Source: Myxococcales bacterium UBA1238 (GTDB lineage: Bacteria; Myxococcota_A; Bradymonadia; UBA7976; UBA1532). From it: a stretch of 64,000 bases of DNA. The notes beneath the pieces were generated by a model. It worked only from the letters and a program-made list of their open reading frames with translations. It made no database searches and had not been told where the DNA came from. The position numbers and the translations under genes were made by a program. Below, in pieces: positions 45,095 through 53,219 of this stretch. The stretch spans positions 95,059 to 159,058 of the forward strand of contig DBWM01000038.1 of assembly GCA_002309015.1 (NCBI GenBank), read 5' to 3'. Numbering within the stretch: position 1 is the stretch's first letter; each line of letters opens with the position of its first letter.

Positions 45095-45862
45095 ATGTCA
45101 GGCCACAATAAGTGGAGCACCATCAAGCATAAGAAGGGTAAAGCAGACGCAGCGCGCGGCAAGCTCTTTACCAAGTTGATTCGTGAATTGACCGTGGCGA
45201 CCCGTGAAGGCGGAGCGGACGCGGACGGCAACCCTCGCTTGCGTTCGGCCATTCTGGCTGCGAAGGCGGCGAACATGCCCAACGACACCATCGATCGTGC
45301 GGTCAAGCGCGGCGCCGGTGACAGCGAAGGCGTTCAATACACTGAGAGCATTTTTGAAGGTTACGGTGCAGCCGGTGTGGCCTTTGTGGTCGAAACGCTC
45401 ACCGATAACAACAACCGCACGGTTGCTGAAATCCGGAGCATCTTTAAGAAGCATGGTGGCGAAATGGCCAACGCCAACGCCGTTGCCTGGATGTTCACGC
45501 ACAAGGGCCTGGTTCAGGTGAAGGGCGATGGCGTCGATGAGGATGAGCTCTTTATGGCTGCGGCCGAAGCGGGTGCAGATGAAGTGAACGCCGATCAGGA
45601 CGATGACGGCAACGCGATCTTCTCGATCGACTGCTCGATCGATGCGATTCACAAGATTGCATCGGCTTTGCAGGCCGCCGGTTATGAAGTCATCGGCATG
45701 TCTCGTCCGTGGGAAGCCAACAACCCATTGTCCGTTACAGGCAAGGTGGCTGAAAGCACTTTGAAACTGATGGAAGCCCTCGATGACTCAGATGATACAC
45801 AGCATGTGTATACCAATGCAGATATCTCTGAGGAAGAGATGGCGCTTTTGTCGGGCGACTGA
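45095..45862 (+). CDS. yebC: YebC/PmpR family transcriptional regulator
   Basis: The start ATG at 45095 has GGAGG 8 bases upstream and gives the family N-terminus MSGHNKWSTIKHKKGKADA. The frame is open 39 codons further up but without support. The 255 residues show LFTKLIRELTVATREGGADADGNPRLR, NMPNDTIDRAVKRGAG and the typical C-terminal ANNPLSVTGKVAE region. YebC proteins act as DNA-binding regulators and, in recent work, as factors easing ribosome stalling at proline runs. yebC upstream of ruvC is a common arrangement. Confidence 0.96.
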   Translation: MSGHNKWSTIKHKKGKADAARGKLFTKLIRELTVATREGGADADGNPRLRSAILAAKAANMPNDTIDRAVKRGAGDSEGVQYTESIFEGYGAAGVAFVVETLTDNNNRTVAEIRSIFKKHGGEMANANAVAWMFTHKGLVQVKGDGVDEDELFMAAAEAGADEVNADQDDDGNAIFSIDCSIDAIHKIASALQAAGYEVIGMSRPWEANNPLSVTGKVAESTLKLMEALDDSDDTQHVYTNADISEEEMALLSGD

Positions 45863-45873
45863 GTTGCTTCTGA

Positions 45874-45901
45874 GTTCACAGTGTTCGGCTGCTCTGTGAA
45901 C
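45874..45901. promoter_or_regulatory. Inverted repeat just upstream of ruvC
   Basis: GTTCACAG, 12 bases, CTGTGAAC: a perfect 8-bp inverted repeat ending 9 bases before the ruvC start codon, in the 48-bp gap after yebC. It could be an operator or an RNA hairpin that affects ruvC translation. There is no T run, so it is not a simple terminator. Confidence 0.45.
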
Positions 45902-45910
45902 GGACCCAAA

Positions 45911-46501
45911 ATGCGCGTGCTTGGCATCGACCCAGGCACGCGTCTTTGTGGGTATGCATTGATAGATGCGCAGGGATCTTCGCTCAAACATGTTGATAAC
46001 GGTGTGTTTGTGCTCGAAAAATGGGGCGCTTTGCCGGTGCGCCTGGCGCGTTTGTGGGATGAACTGGGGCAGGTGATTGCGGAATTTAAACCCGATGTGG
46101 CGGCAGTTGAGGGTGTTTTTACGGGGTTAAACATTCGCAGCGCGTTAACTTTAGGGCATGCTCGGGGTGTGGCGCTGGCGGCTGCTTCGAAAGCGGGGCT
46201 TGAGGTTTTTGAATATACGCCGCAGCAGATCAAAAAAGCGGTGACCGGTGCGGGCAGAGCTGAAAAAACACAGATTCAGCAGATGGTGACTTTGCGTCTG
46301 GGCTTAAAAGAACCGCCTCAGGAAGATGCGGCGGATGCGGTTGCGGTTGCGCTCTGTCACGGTCAGCATTTGTCTTTGAGTCTTCCGCATTTGGCAAGCG
46401 ACGGCTTGATTTTGCCAGTGCCCCCCAAAGGTTCAAAGAAGCGGGCAGCAGCGGGTTTGGAAGCGCTTGTGCGCGCTCAGCAGGCGGAGAAACAGCGGTG
46501 A
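45911..46501 (+). CDS. ruvC: Holliday junction resolvase RuvC
   Basis: RuvC cuts Holliday junctions symmetrically. From ATG 45911 the product has about 196 residues. Its four acidic active-site residues are visible: Asp in LGIDPGTR, Glu in AAVEGVF, and the two in QEDAADAVAVAL. A Lys-rich C-terminal tail (GSKKRAAAG...AEKQR) extends beyond the usual end by about 25-30 residues. A longer start (45881) would run into the inverted repeat. The stop overlaps the ruvA GTG by 4 bp. Confidence 0.95.
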   Translation: MRVLGIDPGTRLCGYALIDAQGSSLKHVDNGVFVLEKWGALPVRLARLWDELGQVIAEFKPDVAAVEGVFTGLNIRSALTLGHARGVALAAASKAGLEVFEYTPQQIKKAVTGAGRAEKTQIQQMVTLRLGLKEPPQEDAADAVAVALCHGQHLSLSLPHLASDGLILPVPPKGSKKRAAAGLEALVRAQQAEKQR

Positions 46502-47088
46502 TTGGAAGGCTTTCTGGAATCTTGCTCGAAAAATCGGCCGAAACTGTGCTCATCGATGTGGGCGGCGTCGGTTACGAGGTCTTTTGTCCGCTGACGACCA
46601 TCGATCGTCTGGCGCGCGAAGGCGAAAAATGCACGCTCTCGATTCACACCCATGTGCGCGAAGACCAGTTGATTTTATTCGGTTTTTCCGATGCGGATGA
46701 GCGGGGGCTGTTCCGGCTTTTAACCTCGGTTTCGGGGGTGGGGCCGAAGCTCGCGCTGGCCTGCCTGAGCGGTCTCAATCGCGATGAGCTCGCCTCCGCG
46801 CTGATGTCTGAAGATGTCAAAAAGCTTTCTTCCATTCCGGGCATCGGCAAGCGGACGGCGGAGCGGCTCATTTTGGAGCTGAAAGATCGCATCGCCAAAG
46901 GATTTAGCCCATCGAAGCCGGTGACCAGGGCGGCGCATCAGCTCGATGATTTGGACAGCGCGCTGCGCAATTTGGGCTATCGGCCAAAGGATGTGGATCA
47001 ATTGATCGAAAAATTGCGGTCCGAGGCCGATGGGATGACCTTTGAGATGCTCTTGCGCAAAGCGCTTTCGATGCTGAATCGCGCTTAA
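46498..47088 (+). CDS. ruvA: Holliday junction branch migration protein RuvA
   Basis: RuvA is the tetrameric junction-binding protein. The 196 residues start MIGRLSGILLEKSAETVLIDVGGVGYEV (OB-fold domain I). They continue with the two helix-hairpin-helix motifs (LTSVSGVGPKLALACLSG and LSSIPGIGKRTAERLILELKDRI) and end with domain III (DDLDSALRNLGYRPKDVDQLI), which binds RuvB. GTG start, coupled to ruvC by a 4-bp overlap. Confidence 0.96.
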   Translation: MIGRLSGILLEKSAETVLIDVGGVGYEVFCPLTTIDRLAREGEKCTLSIHTHVREDQLILFGFSDADERGLFRLLTSVSGVGPKLALACLSGLNRDELASALMSEDVKKLSSIPGIGKRTAERLILELKDRIAKGFSPSKPVTRAAHQLDDLDSALRNLGYRPKDVDQLIEKLRSEADGMTFEMLLRKALSMLNRA

Positions 47089-47097
47089 GGTGTGGCG

Positions 47098-48096
47098 ATG
47101 GAACGCGTGGTGGAAGCGGCCCAGGAACCGCTCGATGTAAAAGTCGAAAAAACGTTGCGGCCAGCGGACTTTGAGAACTACATCGGTCAGAGTCGGGTCA
47201 AAGAAAACTTAAAGATTTTTGTGGAAGCGGCCCGCAAACGTGGGGATTGCTTGGACCACGTGCTTTTGAGCGGGCCTCCCGGACTCGGCAAGACAACGTT
47301 GGCGCATATTATTGCATCAGAATTGGGCAGTAAACTGCACGTAACTTCGGGACCCGCGCTCGAAAAGAAGGGCGATCTTGCGGGACTTTTGACCAATCTC
47401 GAAGAAAACGATGTCCTGTTTATCGATGAAATCCACCGCCTGAGCCCGGTCGTTGAAGAGAACCTTTACCCCGCGATGGAAGATCGAAGGTTCGATGTTC
47501 TGATCGGTGAAGGCGTCTATGCGCGCAGCTATCCCATTGAATTAAAACCGTTTACGCTGGTTGGAGCGACGACAAGGACGGGCCTGCTCACGTCGCCCAT
47601 GCGGGATCGCTTTGGCATTGTGGAGCATCTGGAGTTCTATTCTGTTGATGAGTTGACTCAAATCGTTGAAAGATCGGCTCGTCTGATGGAAATCGCGCTC
47701 GAGTCACAGGCGGCCCGCATTTTAGCTTCCCGCAGTCGGGGGACGCCGCGCATCGCCAACCGCCTCTTGCGCCGCATTCGCGACATCGCCGAAATCCGTT
47801 CCAAAGGCATCATTTCAGCGGAGGTCGCCGAATCTTCTCTCGAGCAGCTCGATGTGGATTCTGCGGGCTTTGATCGCATGGATCGCCGCTTGCTTTTGAC
47901 ATTGATCGACAAGTTTGATGGCGGTCCGGTGGGCCTCGATACGATCGCTGCGGCGATCGGCGAAGAAAAACAGACCGTCGAAGATGTGTATGAGCCCTAT
48001 CTGTTAAAAGAAGGCTACATCAAGCGAACTCCGCGCGGCAGGGTGGCTACAAAACGCGCCTATGTGCATTTTGGGCGCCCCTTTATGGATGATTAA
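47098..48096 (+). CDS. ruvB: Holliday junction branch migration helicase RuvB
   Basis: RuvB is the hexameric AAA+ motor that drives branch migration. The product of about 332 residues shows TLRPADFENYIGQ, Walker A SGPPGLGKTTLAH, Walker B LFIDEIHRL, sensor 1 VGATTRTGLL, the Arg finger region SPMRDRFG, and the winged-helix C-terminus (LDTIAAAIGEEKQTVEDVYEPYLLKEGYIKRTPRGR). I prefer ATG 47098, since AAGG lies 7 bases before it; GTG 47092 is too close. ruvCAB is complete here. Confidence 0.97.
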   Translation: MERVVEAAQEPLDVKVEKTLRPADFENYIGQSRVKENLKIFVEAARKRGDCLDHVLLSGPPGLGKTTLAHIIASELGSKLHVTSGPALEKKGDLAGLLTNLEENDVLFIDEIHRLSPVVEENLYPAMEDRRFDVLIGEGVYARSYPIELKPFTLVGATTRTGLLTSPMRDRFGIVEHLEFYSVDELTQIVERSARLMEIALESQAARILASRSRGTPRIANRLLRRIRDIAEIRSKGIISAEVAESSLEQLDVDSAGFDRMDRRLLLTLIDKFDGGPVGLDTIAAAIGEEKQTVEDVYEPYLLKEGYIKRTPRGRVATKRAYVHFGRPFMDD

Positions 48097-48113
48097 AAAC
48101 CGTTGAGCCTTCT

Positions 48114-49463
48114 ATGTTTACAAAGCTTTTGATTGCAAATCGCGGTGAGATTGCCGTGCGCATCATTCGGGCTGCGCATCAGATGGGCATTCACACTGTG
48201 GCGGTCTATTCGGATGCCGATAAAGACAGCATGCCCGTGCTGCTGGCGGATGAGGCGGTTCACATTGGCGCGTCCGCGCTGGCAGAGAGCTATCTTTCGA
48301 TGGATGCGATCTTCGAAGCTGCATCCAAAACCGGTGCGGAAGCGATCCATCCGGGCTACGGCTTGCTTTCAGAAAATGCTCTGTTTTCAAAGGGTTGCAA
48401 AGAACGCGGCCTGGTATTTGTGGGGCCTTCGCCCGAAGTTTTGGCGATTTGTGGACAAAAAGCGGAGACCCGAAAGAAAGCCCGGCTATGCGGATTGCCC
48501 GTTGTTCCGGGATCTGATGATGTATTGGATAAGAGTCAACTGCTCGAAATTGCAGAACAAATCGGCTACCCGGTGCTCCTGAAAGCCTCTGCGGGCGGCG
48601 GTGGCATCGGCATGGGACTGGCAAAAAATGCGCGCGCTTTAGAAAAAGAATGGGATCGCTGCCAGAGTCGGGCCGAGCGCGCTTTCGGTTGTGGTGCGAT
48701 TTATTTAGAAGCCGCCCTGCCTTCGGTTCGCCATATCGAAATCCAAGTGATTTCAGATGGTTATGGGAATTATATTCACGCATTTGAGCGCGAATGTTCG
48801 CTTCAGCGCAGACATCAGAAGGTGGTCGAAGAATCGCCCTCGCCGCATTTGTCGCCTGATTTGCGCCGCCAGCTTTGCGATTGGTCGCTCAGTCTTTGCC
48901 AATCCATCGGCCTTGTGGGCCTGGGGACGGTGGAGTTTTTGGTCGATGCGCAGAATCATGCGTATTTTATTGAGGTGAATCCCCGTTTGCAGGTGGAACA
49001 TGGGATCACCGAGGCGGTTTGCGGTGTAGATTTGGTCGCATTGCAGCTTCAGATGGCAGCAGGCGAGCCCCTTCGCCTGAAGCAGGGCGATCTGGTTCAA
49101 AAGGGATCTGCGATCGAATGTCGCCTTTATGCCGAAGATCCGATGACCGGATTTCTTCCTAAACCCGGATACTTAGAGCATTTCTCCTATGCAAGCGAAG
49201 AGGGGATCCGGGTCGATACCGCGCTTCAGGCACCGCAGGAGATTCCGCCTTTTTATGATCCCTTGCTGGCAAAACTGATCGCCTGGGGGAAGGACAGAGA
49301 AGAGGCGCGTCTGCGCGCGATCCATGCGTTAAAAGCGTTGCAATTCAAAGGGTTAAAACAGAATCAAGAGTTCTTAATACAAGTGCTTCAGGCTGATGAC
49401 TTTGTTTCTGATCAATACAATACGCAATGGCTTGAAGCGTTTGCTCAGTCTTTGAGGGAATGA
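48114..49463 (+). CDS. accC: Biotin carboxylase subunit
   Basis: This enzyme carboxylates the biotin of a carrier protein with ATP and bicarbonate. The 449 residues match AccC. Motifs: MFTKLLIANRGEIAVRIIRAA, the ATP-grasp Gly-rich loop KASAGGGGIGMGLA, ERECSLQRRHQKVVEESPSP, and FIEVNPRLQVEHGITEAV with the metal and catalytic Glu/Asn/Arg. A 70-residue biotin carrier follows 2 bp later, but no carboxyltransferase is present in the window. The acyl-CoA substrate (acetyl, propionyl or methylcrotonyl) is therefore undecided. Confidence 0.93.
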   Translation: MFTKLLIANRGEIAVRIIRAAHQMGIHTVAVYSDADKDSMPVLLADEAVHIGASALAESYLSMDAIFEAASKTGAEAIHPGYGLLSENALFSKGCKERGLVFVGPSPEVLAICGQKAETRKKARLCGLPVVPGSDDVLDKSQLLEIAEQIGYPVLLKASAGGGGIGMGLAKNARALEKEWDRCQSRAERAFGCGAIYLEAALPSVRHIEIQVISDGYGNYIHAFERECSLQRRHQKVVEESPSPHLSPDLRRQLCDWSLSLCQSIGLVGLGTVEFLVDAQNHAYFIEVNPRLQVEHGITEAVCGVDLVALQLQMAAGEPLRLKQGDLVQKGSAIECRLYAEDPMTGFLPKPGYLEHFSYASEEGIRVDTALQAPQEIPPFYDPLLAKLIAWGKDREEARLRAIHALKALQFKGLKQNQEFLIQVLQADDFVSDQYNTQWLEAFAQSLRE

Positions 49464-49465
49464 TC

Positions 49466-49678
49466 ATGGAAGTAAAAGCGCAAATCACTGGAACGGTTTG
49501 GAAAATCGAAGCTCAGGTGGGCGAAACTTTAGAGGAAGAGGATGAGATCCTGATTTTTGAGTCTATGAAGATGGAAGTTCCACTTTGCGCTCCGGATTCG
49601 GGAATTTTAAAGGAACTCCTTGTTTCTGAAGGAGAATCGGTGGAAGAAGGGCAGGTCGTTGCGATTTTGGAAGGCTAG
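49466..49678 (+). CDS. Stand-alone biotinyl carrier domain protein
   Basis: The 70-residue product is a bare biotinyl/lipoyl-attachment domain with the biotinylation motif ESMKMEVPL and the hairpin ending in GQVVAIL. I chose ATG 49466 because GAGGG is 7 bases upstream; ATG 49460 is too close. It lacks the N-terminal half found in AccB of E. coli. Such minimal carriers occur next to biotin carboxylase in acyl-CoA carboxylases. It serves as partner of the preceding gene. Confidence 0.93.
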   Translation: MEVKAQITGTVWKIEAQVGETLEEEDEILIFESMKMEVPLCAPDSGILKELLVSEGESVEEGQVVAILEG

Positions 49679-49695
49679 CTTTTTGGGGTAACCGC

Positions 49696-50970
49696 TTGCG
49701 TTGGTTAGTGACCTTTTTTATAGCTTTAACACCGCTTTATACATGGTGGATTGCGCAAGCGCCCCTCTTATCGCTTGGTTTGATCGTTGTCGTTTTTGTA
49801 GAACTTTTGCTGTATCGCTATCCGCAATGGATATTGGTGGTGCTGGCTTTCAGCTTTATGTTCGGTGAGCTCAATATCCAGTTATCTTTTGCTTTTCTCA
49901 ATCTTTATGACGCTGTGAGCCTCTGTTGCATACCGGTATGGGGTTTACGGCGTCTGCGCAATTGGCACGAAGGACAATGGCCGCGCGCTGCCTGGCTGAG
50001 TGTTTTTTATCTCATCCTGCTCATGCTGGGCGCGATCTGGGGATTGAATCCACATAAAGGTATACCTTCAGCAATTCGTTATGAAATGTATTTCTTTAAT
50101 CTCTTCATGATTTGCGATTTATTGAGAACGTTATCGCATTTTAAGACCATGCTCTATGGCATCGCTTTTGGTGCTGCTTGTCATGCTCTTTATGGTGTAA
50201 CGCTGGGGCCCTGGGAGGGAGGACGCATGTATGGTTTGCCGGGGCAGCCAAATGAATTGGGACTTTATTTAACTTTTGGCACTTTGGCGATGTTGGGTCT
50301 TGGGCTTTTAGAAAAAAAGAAGATCCGCTTTTTTTGGTATGTTTGCGCTTTGTTTACGGCAGCCTCCCTCGTCATGACGGGCTCGAGAGGAAGTATGATC
50401 GCTTTTGTGGTTGCGTTTATTTGGATGATGCGGCGTTATAAAAAAATGCTTTTTATTGCGCTTTGTTTTGGGGCCATGCTTTTGCCGCAATCAGGATTGA
50501 TGAGTCGCATTGAATCACGCATGACATTGGATGAATCGGTTGCTGAGCGCTGGATTATTCTGCAAAATTCTATAGAAATGTTTAAGGCGCATCCGGCTTT
50601 CGGTTCTGGTTTCGGTCAGTTTGTGGCGGGGTATCAGGAAATGGATGATGTGAAAGCCAAGGGAAAACCTTCTCATTGTTATTACATTGGGAACGCCGCA
50701 ACGGTTGGCCTCATTCCGTTCTCATTTCTGGTGTTGTTTGTGTTCGTTCAGTTGCGTGAAATCCGGCGTTCCTTTGCGAAGCTTGCAAAACAGGAAGGCG
50801 ATTTTCAATTGCGGATCACCGTCAACTGTTTTTTAGCCATTTTTGTAGGACTTCTGGTGGCATTGTGGACAAGGGGGGGTGCAGAAAGACTCTCTACCGT
50901 TTCATTGGCCTGTGTTTGCGCTTTGCCTGCTTTGCTGTCAGATCAAAAACGACCCTTATGTGCCTCATGA
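49696..50970 (+). CDS. O-antigen ligase/polymerase-like membrane protein (Wzy_C)
   Basis: The 424-residue product has about ten to twelve membrane segments and the Wzy/WaaL-type features TGSRGSM in the middle and a periplasmic loop with GSGFGQFVAGYQEMDDVKAKGKPSHCYYIG, where a His-containing motif is usual (HNxxL in many members; here SHCYYI). Members join or polymerise O-antigen or other glycans in the inner membrane. It starts with TTG 17 bp after the biotin-carrier gene but has no functional link to it. The gene looks AT-richer than its neighbours by eye, which is common for surface-glycan genes. No other glycan gene is near. Confidence 0.8.
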   Translation: MRWLVTFFIALTPLYTWWIAQAPLLSLGLIVVVFVELLLYRYPQWILVVLAFSFMFGELNIQLSFAFLNLYDAVSLCCIPVWGLRRLRNWHEGQWPRAAWLSVFYLILLMLGAIWGLNPHKGIPSAIRYEMYFFNLFMICDLLRTLSHFKTMLYGIAFGAACHALYGVTLGPWEGGRMYGLPGQPNELGLYLTFGTLAMLGLGLLEKKKIRFFWYVCALFTAASLVMTGSRGSMIAFVVAFIWMMRRYKKMLFIALCFGAMLLPQSGLMSRIESRMTLDESVAERWIILQNSIEMFKAHPAFGSGFGQFVAGYQEMDDVKAKGKPSHCYYIGNAATVGLIPFSFLVLFVFVQLREIRRSFAKLAKQEGDFQLRITVNCFLAIFVGLLVALWTRGGAERLSTVSLACVCALPALLSDQKRPLCAS

Positions 50971-51103
50971 GTTTCGCTCTCTGCTGCCAGTTTTTTGAGT
51001 ATTTGGCGAGAAATTGAATTCCGTGGTGATGAAGATTGCGGGTTCGCTGCGGTTTCAAAAAGCCTGCGGGGAAGGCAACGATGGTCCGATTTCAGAATGC
51101 TCG

Positions 51104-51147
51104 CGCATAGATATGCGAACGATTGAAAATCGCTTGCGATTCAAGCG
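51104..51147. promoter_or_regulatory. Two small inverted repeats upstream of the AlbA_2/deiminase pair
   Basis: CGCATA-GA-TATGCG (51104-51117) is a perfect inverted repeat. At 51128-51141, AATCGC-TT-GCGATT is another. It overlaps a third possible pairing, CGCTTG-CGATT-CAAGCG (51131-51147), so the last two are mutually exclusive. They end 21 bases before the start codon of the AlbA_2 gene in an otherwise gene-free 198-bp gap. They look like operator sites or a small RNA switch. Confidence 0.5.
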
Positions 51148-51168
51148 CTTTTGTCGTGTCATAGCGGC

Positions 51169-52164
51169 ATGAGCACGAACGTCAACCATTGGAATGAAGC
51201 GATGCTCGCGGACTTGGATGCAAGTGCCGAGCATGATTATCAGGAATTTAAGTCTGCGCCTTACCTGGCTGTAGATAAAAAAATAACGCCTGACTTTATC
51301 CAGTCGATTTCAAAGCAGATTTCGGCATTCGCAAATGGAGGCGGCGGGCAGCTTTTCATCGGCATCGACGACAACGGGCGCATCGATGGGGGCGTTCGGG
51401 TCGATTTGAAGCCCAGCGGTACGCGATCCTGGCTGGAAGATGTGTTGCCGGGAACGGTAGATCCGCCACTTAAAAAGTTTAATGTCTTTGAAGTCTGTGC
51501 GGCGAGCGAAAAAAGCCTGATTTTACCAGGACATGCGGTCTATGTGATCGATATTCAGGCGAGCGAGGATGCCCCTCACCAGGCTCTTGATTATCGCTAT
51601 TATTTGCGTATTGCAGGCAAATCGAGGCCCATGGGCAACCTGCATATTCAGGATGTTTTGCAGCGTACGAGGCATCCGAGGGTGCAGATGCGGCGGATCA
51701 GCCCTTACGGCAAGCCGGATCTGATGGAGCGCGATCCGCGCGGAGCCAAGGTGACGGTGGGGTTTCAGGCGCTGGTGGCGAATGTGGGAGCGAATTTGGC
51801 GCATCACGTGGGGGTGGAGCTCATCGTGCCTCGCCCTCTGGTCGATGCGACGGCTCGCGCGCGCATTCTCGGGGGGCCTGATATCAGCGTAACCCAGCGG
51901 CCAGGAGAGTTTTCGTTCTTTAAGTATCATCCATATCCTGTGTTTCCAGGGCAGGAGCTGGCCTTCATGCGGTTTTGGATTTCGATCCATGCCAAGAATC
52001 ACGAGTTGATTCAGGAGGACGATTTCGCTGTCCGTTGGCGGATTTACGCTGATGATGCGCGTCCATCCGAAGGGCGTGAGCCGTTCAATCGCTTCAAGGT
52101 GGTGCGCGATGCGGTGGAACGTTTTCAGACGGCAGCCTCTCAAAATCTAGAGCCCAAAAAATGA
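51169..52164 (+). CDS. AlbA_2 (Schlafen-type) domain protein
   Basis: From ATG 51169 the product has about 331 residues. The N-terminal part matches the AlbA_2/Schlafen putative nucleic-acid-binding domain: EHDYQEFKSAPYL, FIQSISKQISAFANGGGGQLFIGIDDNGRIDGGV, then a beta-rich end with YYLRIAGKSRPM. The C-terminal half (about 170-331) is an unfamiliar beta-rich domain (FQALVANVGANLAHHVGVELIVPRPL, FPGQELAFMRFWISIHAK) that could be an immunoglobulin-like fold. There is no transcription-regulator HTH. It overlaps the next gene by 4 bp. AlbA_2 proteins often act with partner enzymes; the role here is unknown. No clear Shine-Dalgarno; start moderately certain. Confidence 0.85.
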   Translation: MSTNVNHWNEAMLADLDASAEHDYQEFKSAPYLAVDKKITPDFIQSISKQISAFANGGGGQLFIGIDDNGRIDGGVRVDLKPSGTRSWLEDVLPGTVDPPLKKFNVFEVCAASEKSLILPGHAVYVIDIQASEDAPHQALDYRYYLRIAGKSRPMGNLHIQDVLQRTRHPRVQMRRISPYGKPDLMERDPRGAKVTVGFQALVANVGANLAHHVGVELIVPRPLVDATARARILGGPDISVTQRPGEFSFFKYHPYPVFPGQELAFMRFWISIHAKNHELIQEDDFAVRWRIYADDARPSEGREPFNRFKVVRDAVERFQTAASQNLEPKK

Positions 52165-53219
52165 CCGATTCCCAATGGTTGCCAGGCCCGGTGCCCGACT
52201 ATGCGCGCCTGTCGGCGGTGATGACACATGCGCAATTGGATGTGATGGCTCCCGATTTACAGAATCTGTTGAGCGATCTGTTGGGCGATCGCTTTTTTAT
52301 TGAAGAATACGATCCCGGCTACGAGCTGTTGGGCGAGCATGTTGAGGACGCTGTCTTGCTTTGGATGCGCGACTATCAGCTGCTCTATGTGGTGAATGCA
52401 GAAGGAGAACTGGAAGGCTGGCGCTATCTTTCAAGCGAGCCCAATCGCGTGCATTACCGCTCTCAGGTGCTGCCACTGGACGATGTGCCGATCCATGTGC
52501 TGCCGCTGATTCATGAGAACGGCAATCTATTGGTTGCAGGCCGTAACATATTGATTTCAAATAATATTATCGAAGAAAATGCCTCTGAAATCGATAATGA
52601 AGAATTGAGAACGGAGGGTTTCAGACCGAGAACTGCAAATGAAGTGATCGAACTTTTGGCAAGGGTTTTGCAGCGTTCTCCCAATGAAATCTGGATATTA
52701 CCCTGCATGCCGGGGGAGCGCACCGGGCATGTCGATCTGTATCTGTTGCCGATCAGCGATGACATGATCGTGATCCCCCAAATCGAGCCGGAAGGGATCG
52801 CGCTTTTGGAGACCAAGTCCGAAATCCGCCTGGCGCGGGCAGATGCGGCATTTTTGGATCGTCAGGCGGCCTTTTTTGAACAGCGCCATTACAAGGTGAT
52901 CCGTTTGCCCATGCTGCCGGGACTCATCGCGCCGGAGCCGGAACAGGAGAATGCATGCGATGCGCTCTATTATTCGCCGGCAAACAGTCTGTTATTACAT
53001 ACTTCAGAGCGCAAAGACATCGTGATGCCCACCTTTGATCCCTGCGGCTTTGGCTTTGAGCTCGAAGCTTTGGTCAAAAAATATGAGCAGCGCTGGCGGG
53101 ATGTGATGGGTGAGTTGGGCTGGACCGTGTATCTGGTCGATGCGACGGATTTGGGGCGGTATTTGGGGCTCTTTCGATGTGTGACGGCGATGGTGCCCGA
53201 TCCTTCGTCATTCCGATAG
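52161..53219 (+). CDS. Divergent guanidino-group-modifying enzyme (agmatine/peptidyl-arginine deiminase-like fold)
   Basis: The 352-residue product is not close to any named enzyme, but the catalytic landmarks of the PAD_porph/agmatine-deiminase superfamily are in order: WMRD (68-71) followed by LLYVV, ENGN (119-122, usual EGGN), GHVD (189-192) with the catalytic His and Asp, YSPANSLLL and VMPTFDP (usual TNSLxxN and VPxYxD), and RCVT (339-342) with the nucleophilic Cys340. The usual GGGxHC before the Cys reads GLFRC. An active enzyme of this fold could deiminate arginine, agmatine or a protein side chain. It overlaps the AlbA_2 gene by 4 bp, so the two are probably made together. It overlaps the convergent ABC-F gene by 12 bp. 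Confidence 0.7.
   Translation: MTDSQWLPGPVPDYARLSAVMTHAQLDVMAPDLQNLLSDLLGDRFFIEEYDPGYELLGEHVEDAVLLWMRDYQLLYVVNAEGELEGWRYLSSEPNRVHYRSQVLPLDDVPIHVLPLIHENGNLLVAGRNILISNNIIEENASEIDNEELRTEGFRPRTANEVIELLARVLQRSPNEIWILPCMPGERTGHVDLYLLPISDDMIVIPQIEPEGIALLETKSEIRLARADAAFLDRQAAFFEQRHYKVIRLPMLPGLIAPEPEQENACDALYYSPANSLLLHTSERKDIVMPTFDPCGFGFELEALVKKYEQRWRDVMGELGWTVYLVDATDLGRYLGLFRCVTAMVPDPSSFR

Noticed and set aside
50971..51103. Possible small gene or RNA in the gap before the AlbA_2 gene
   Set aside because: No start with ribosome-binding site and no stable long fold seen by eye; only the inverted repeats further down were kept.
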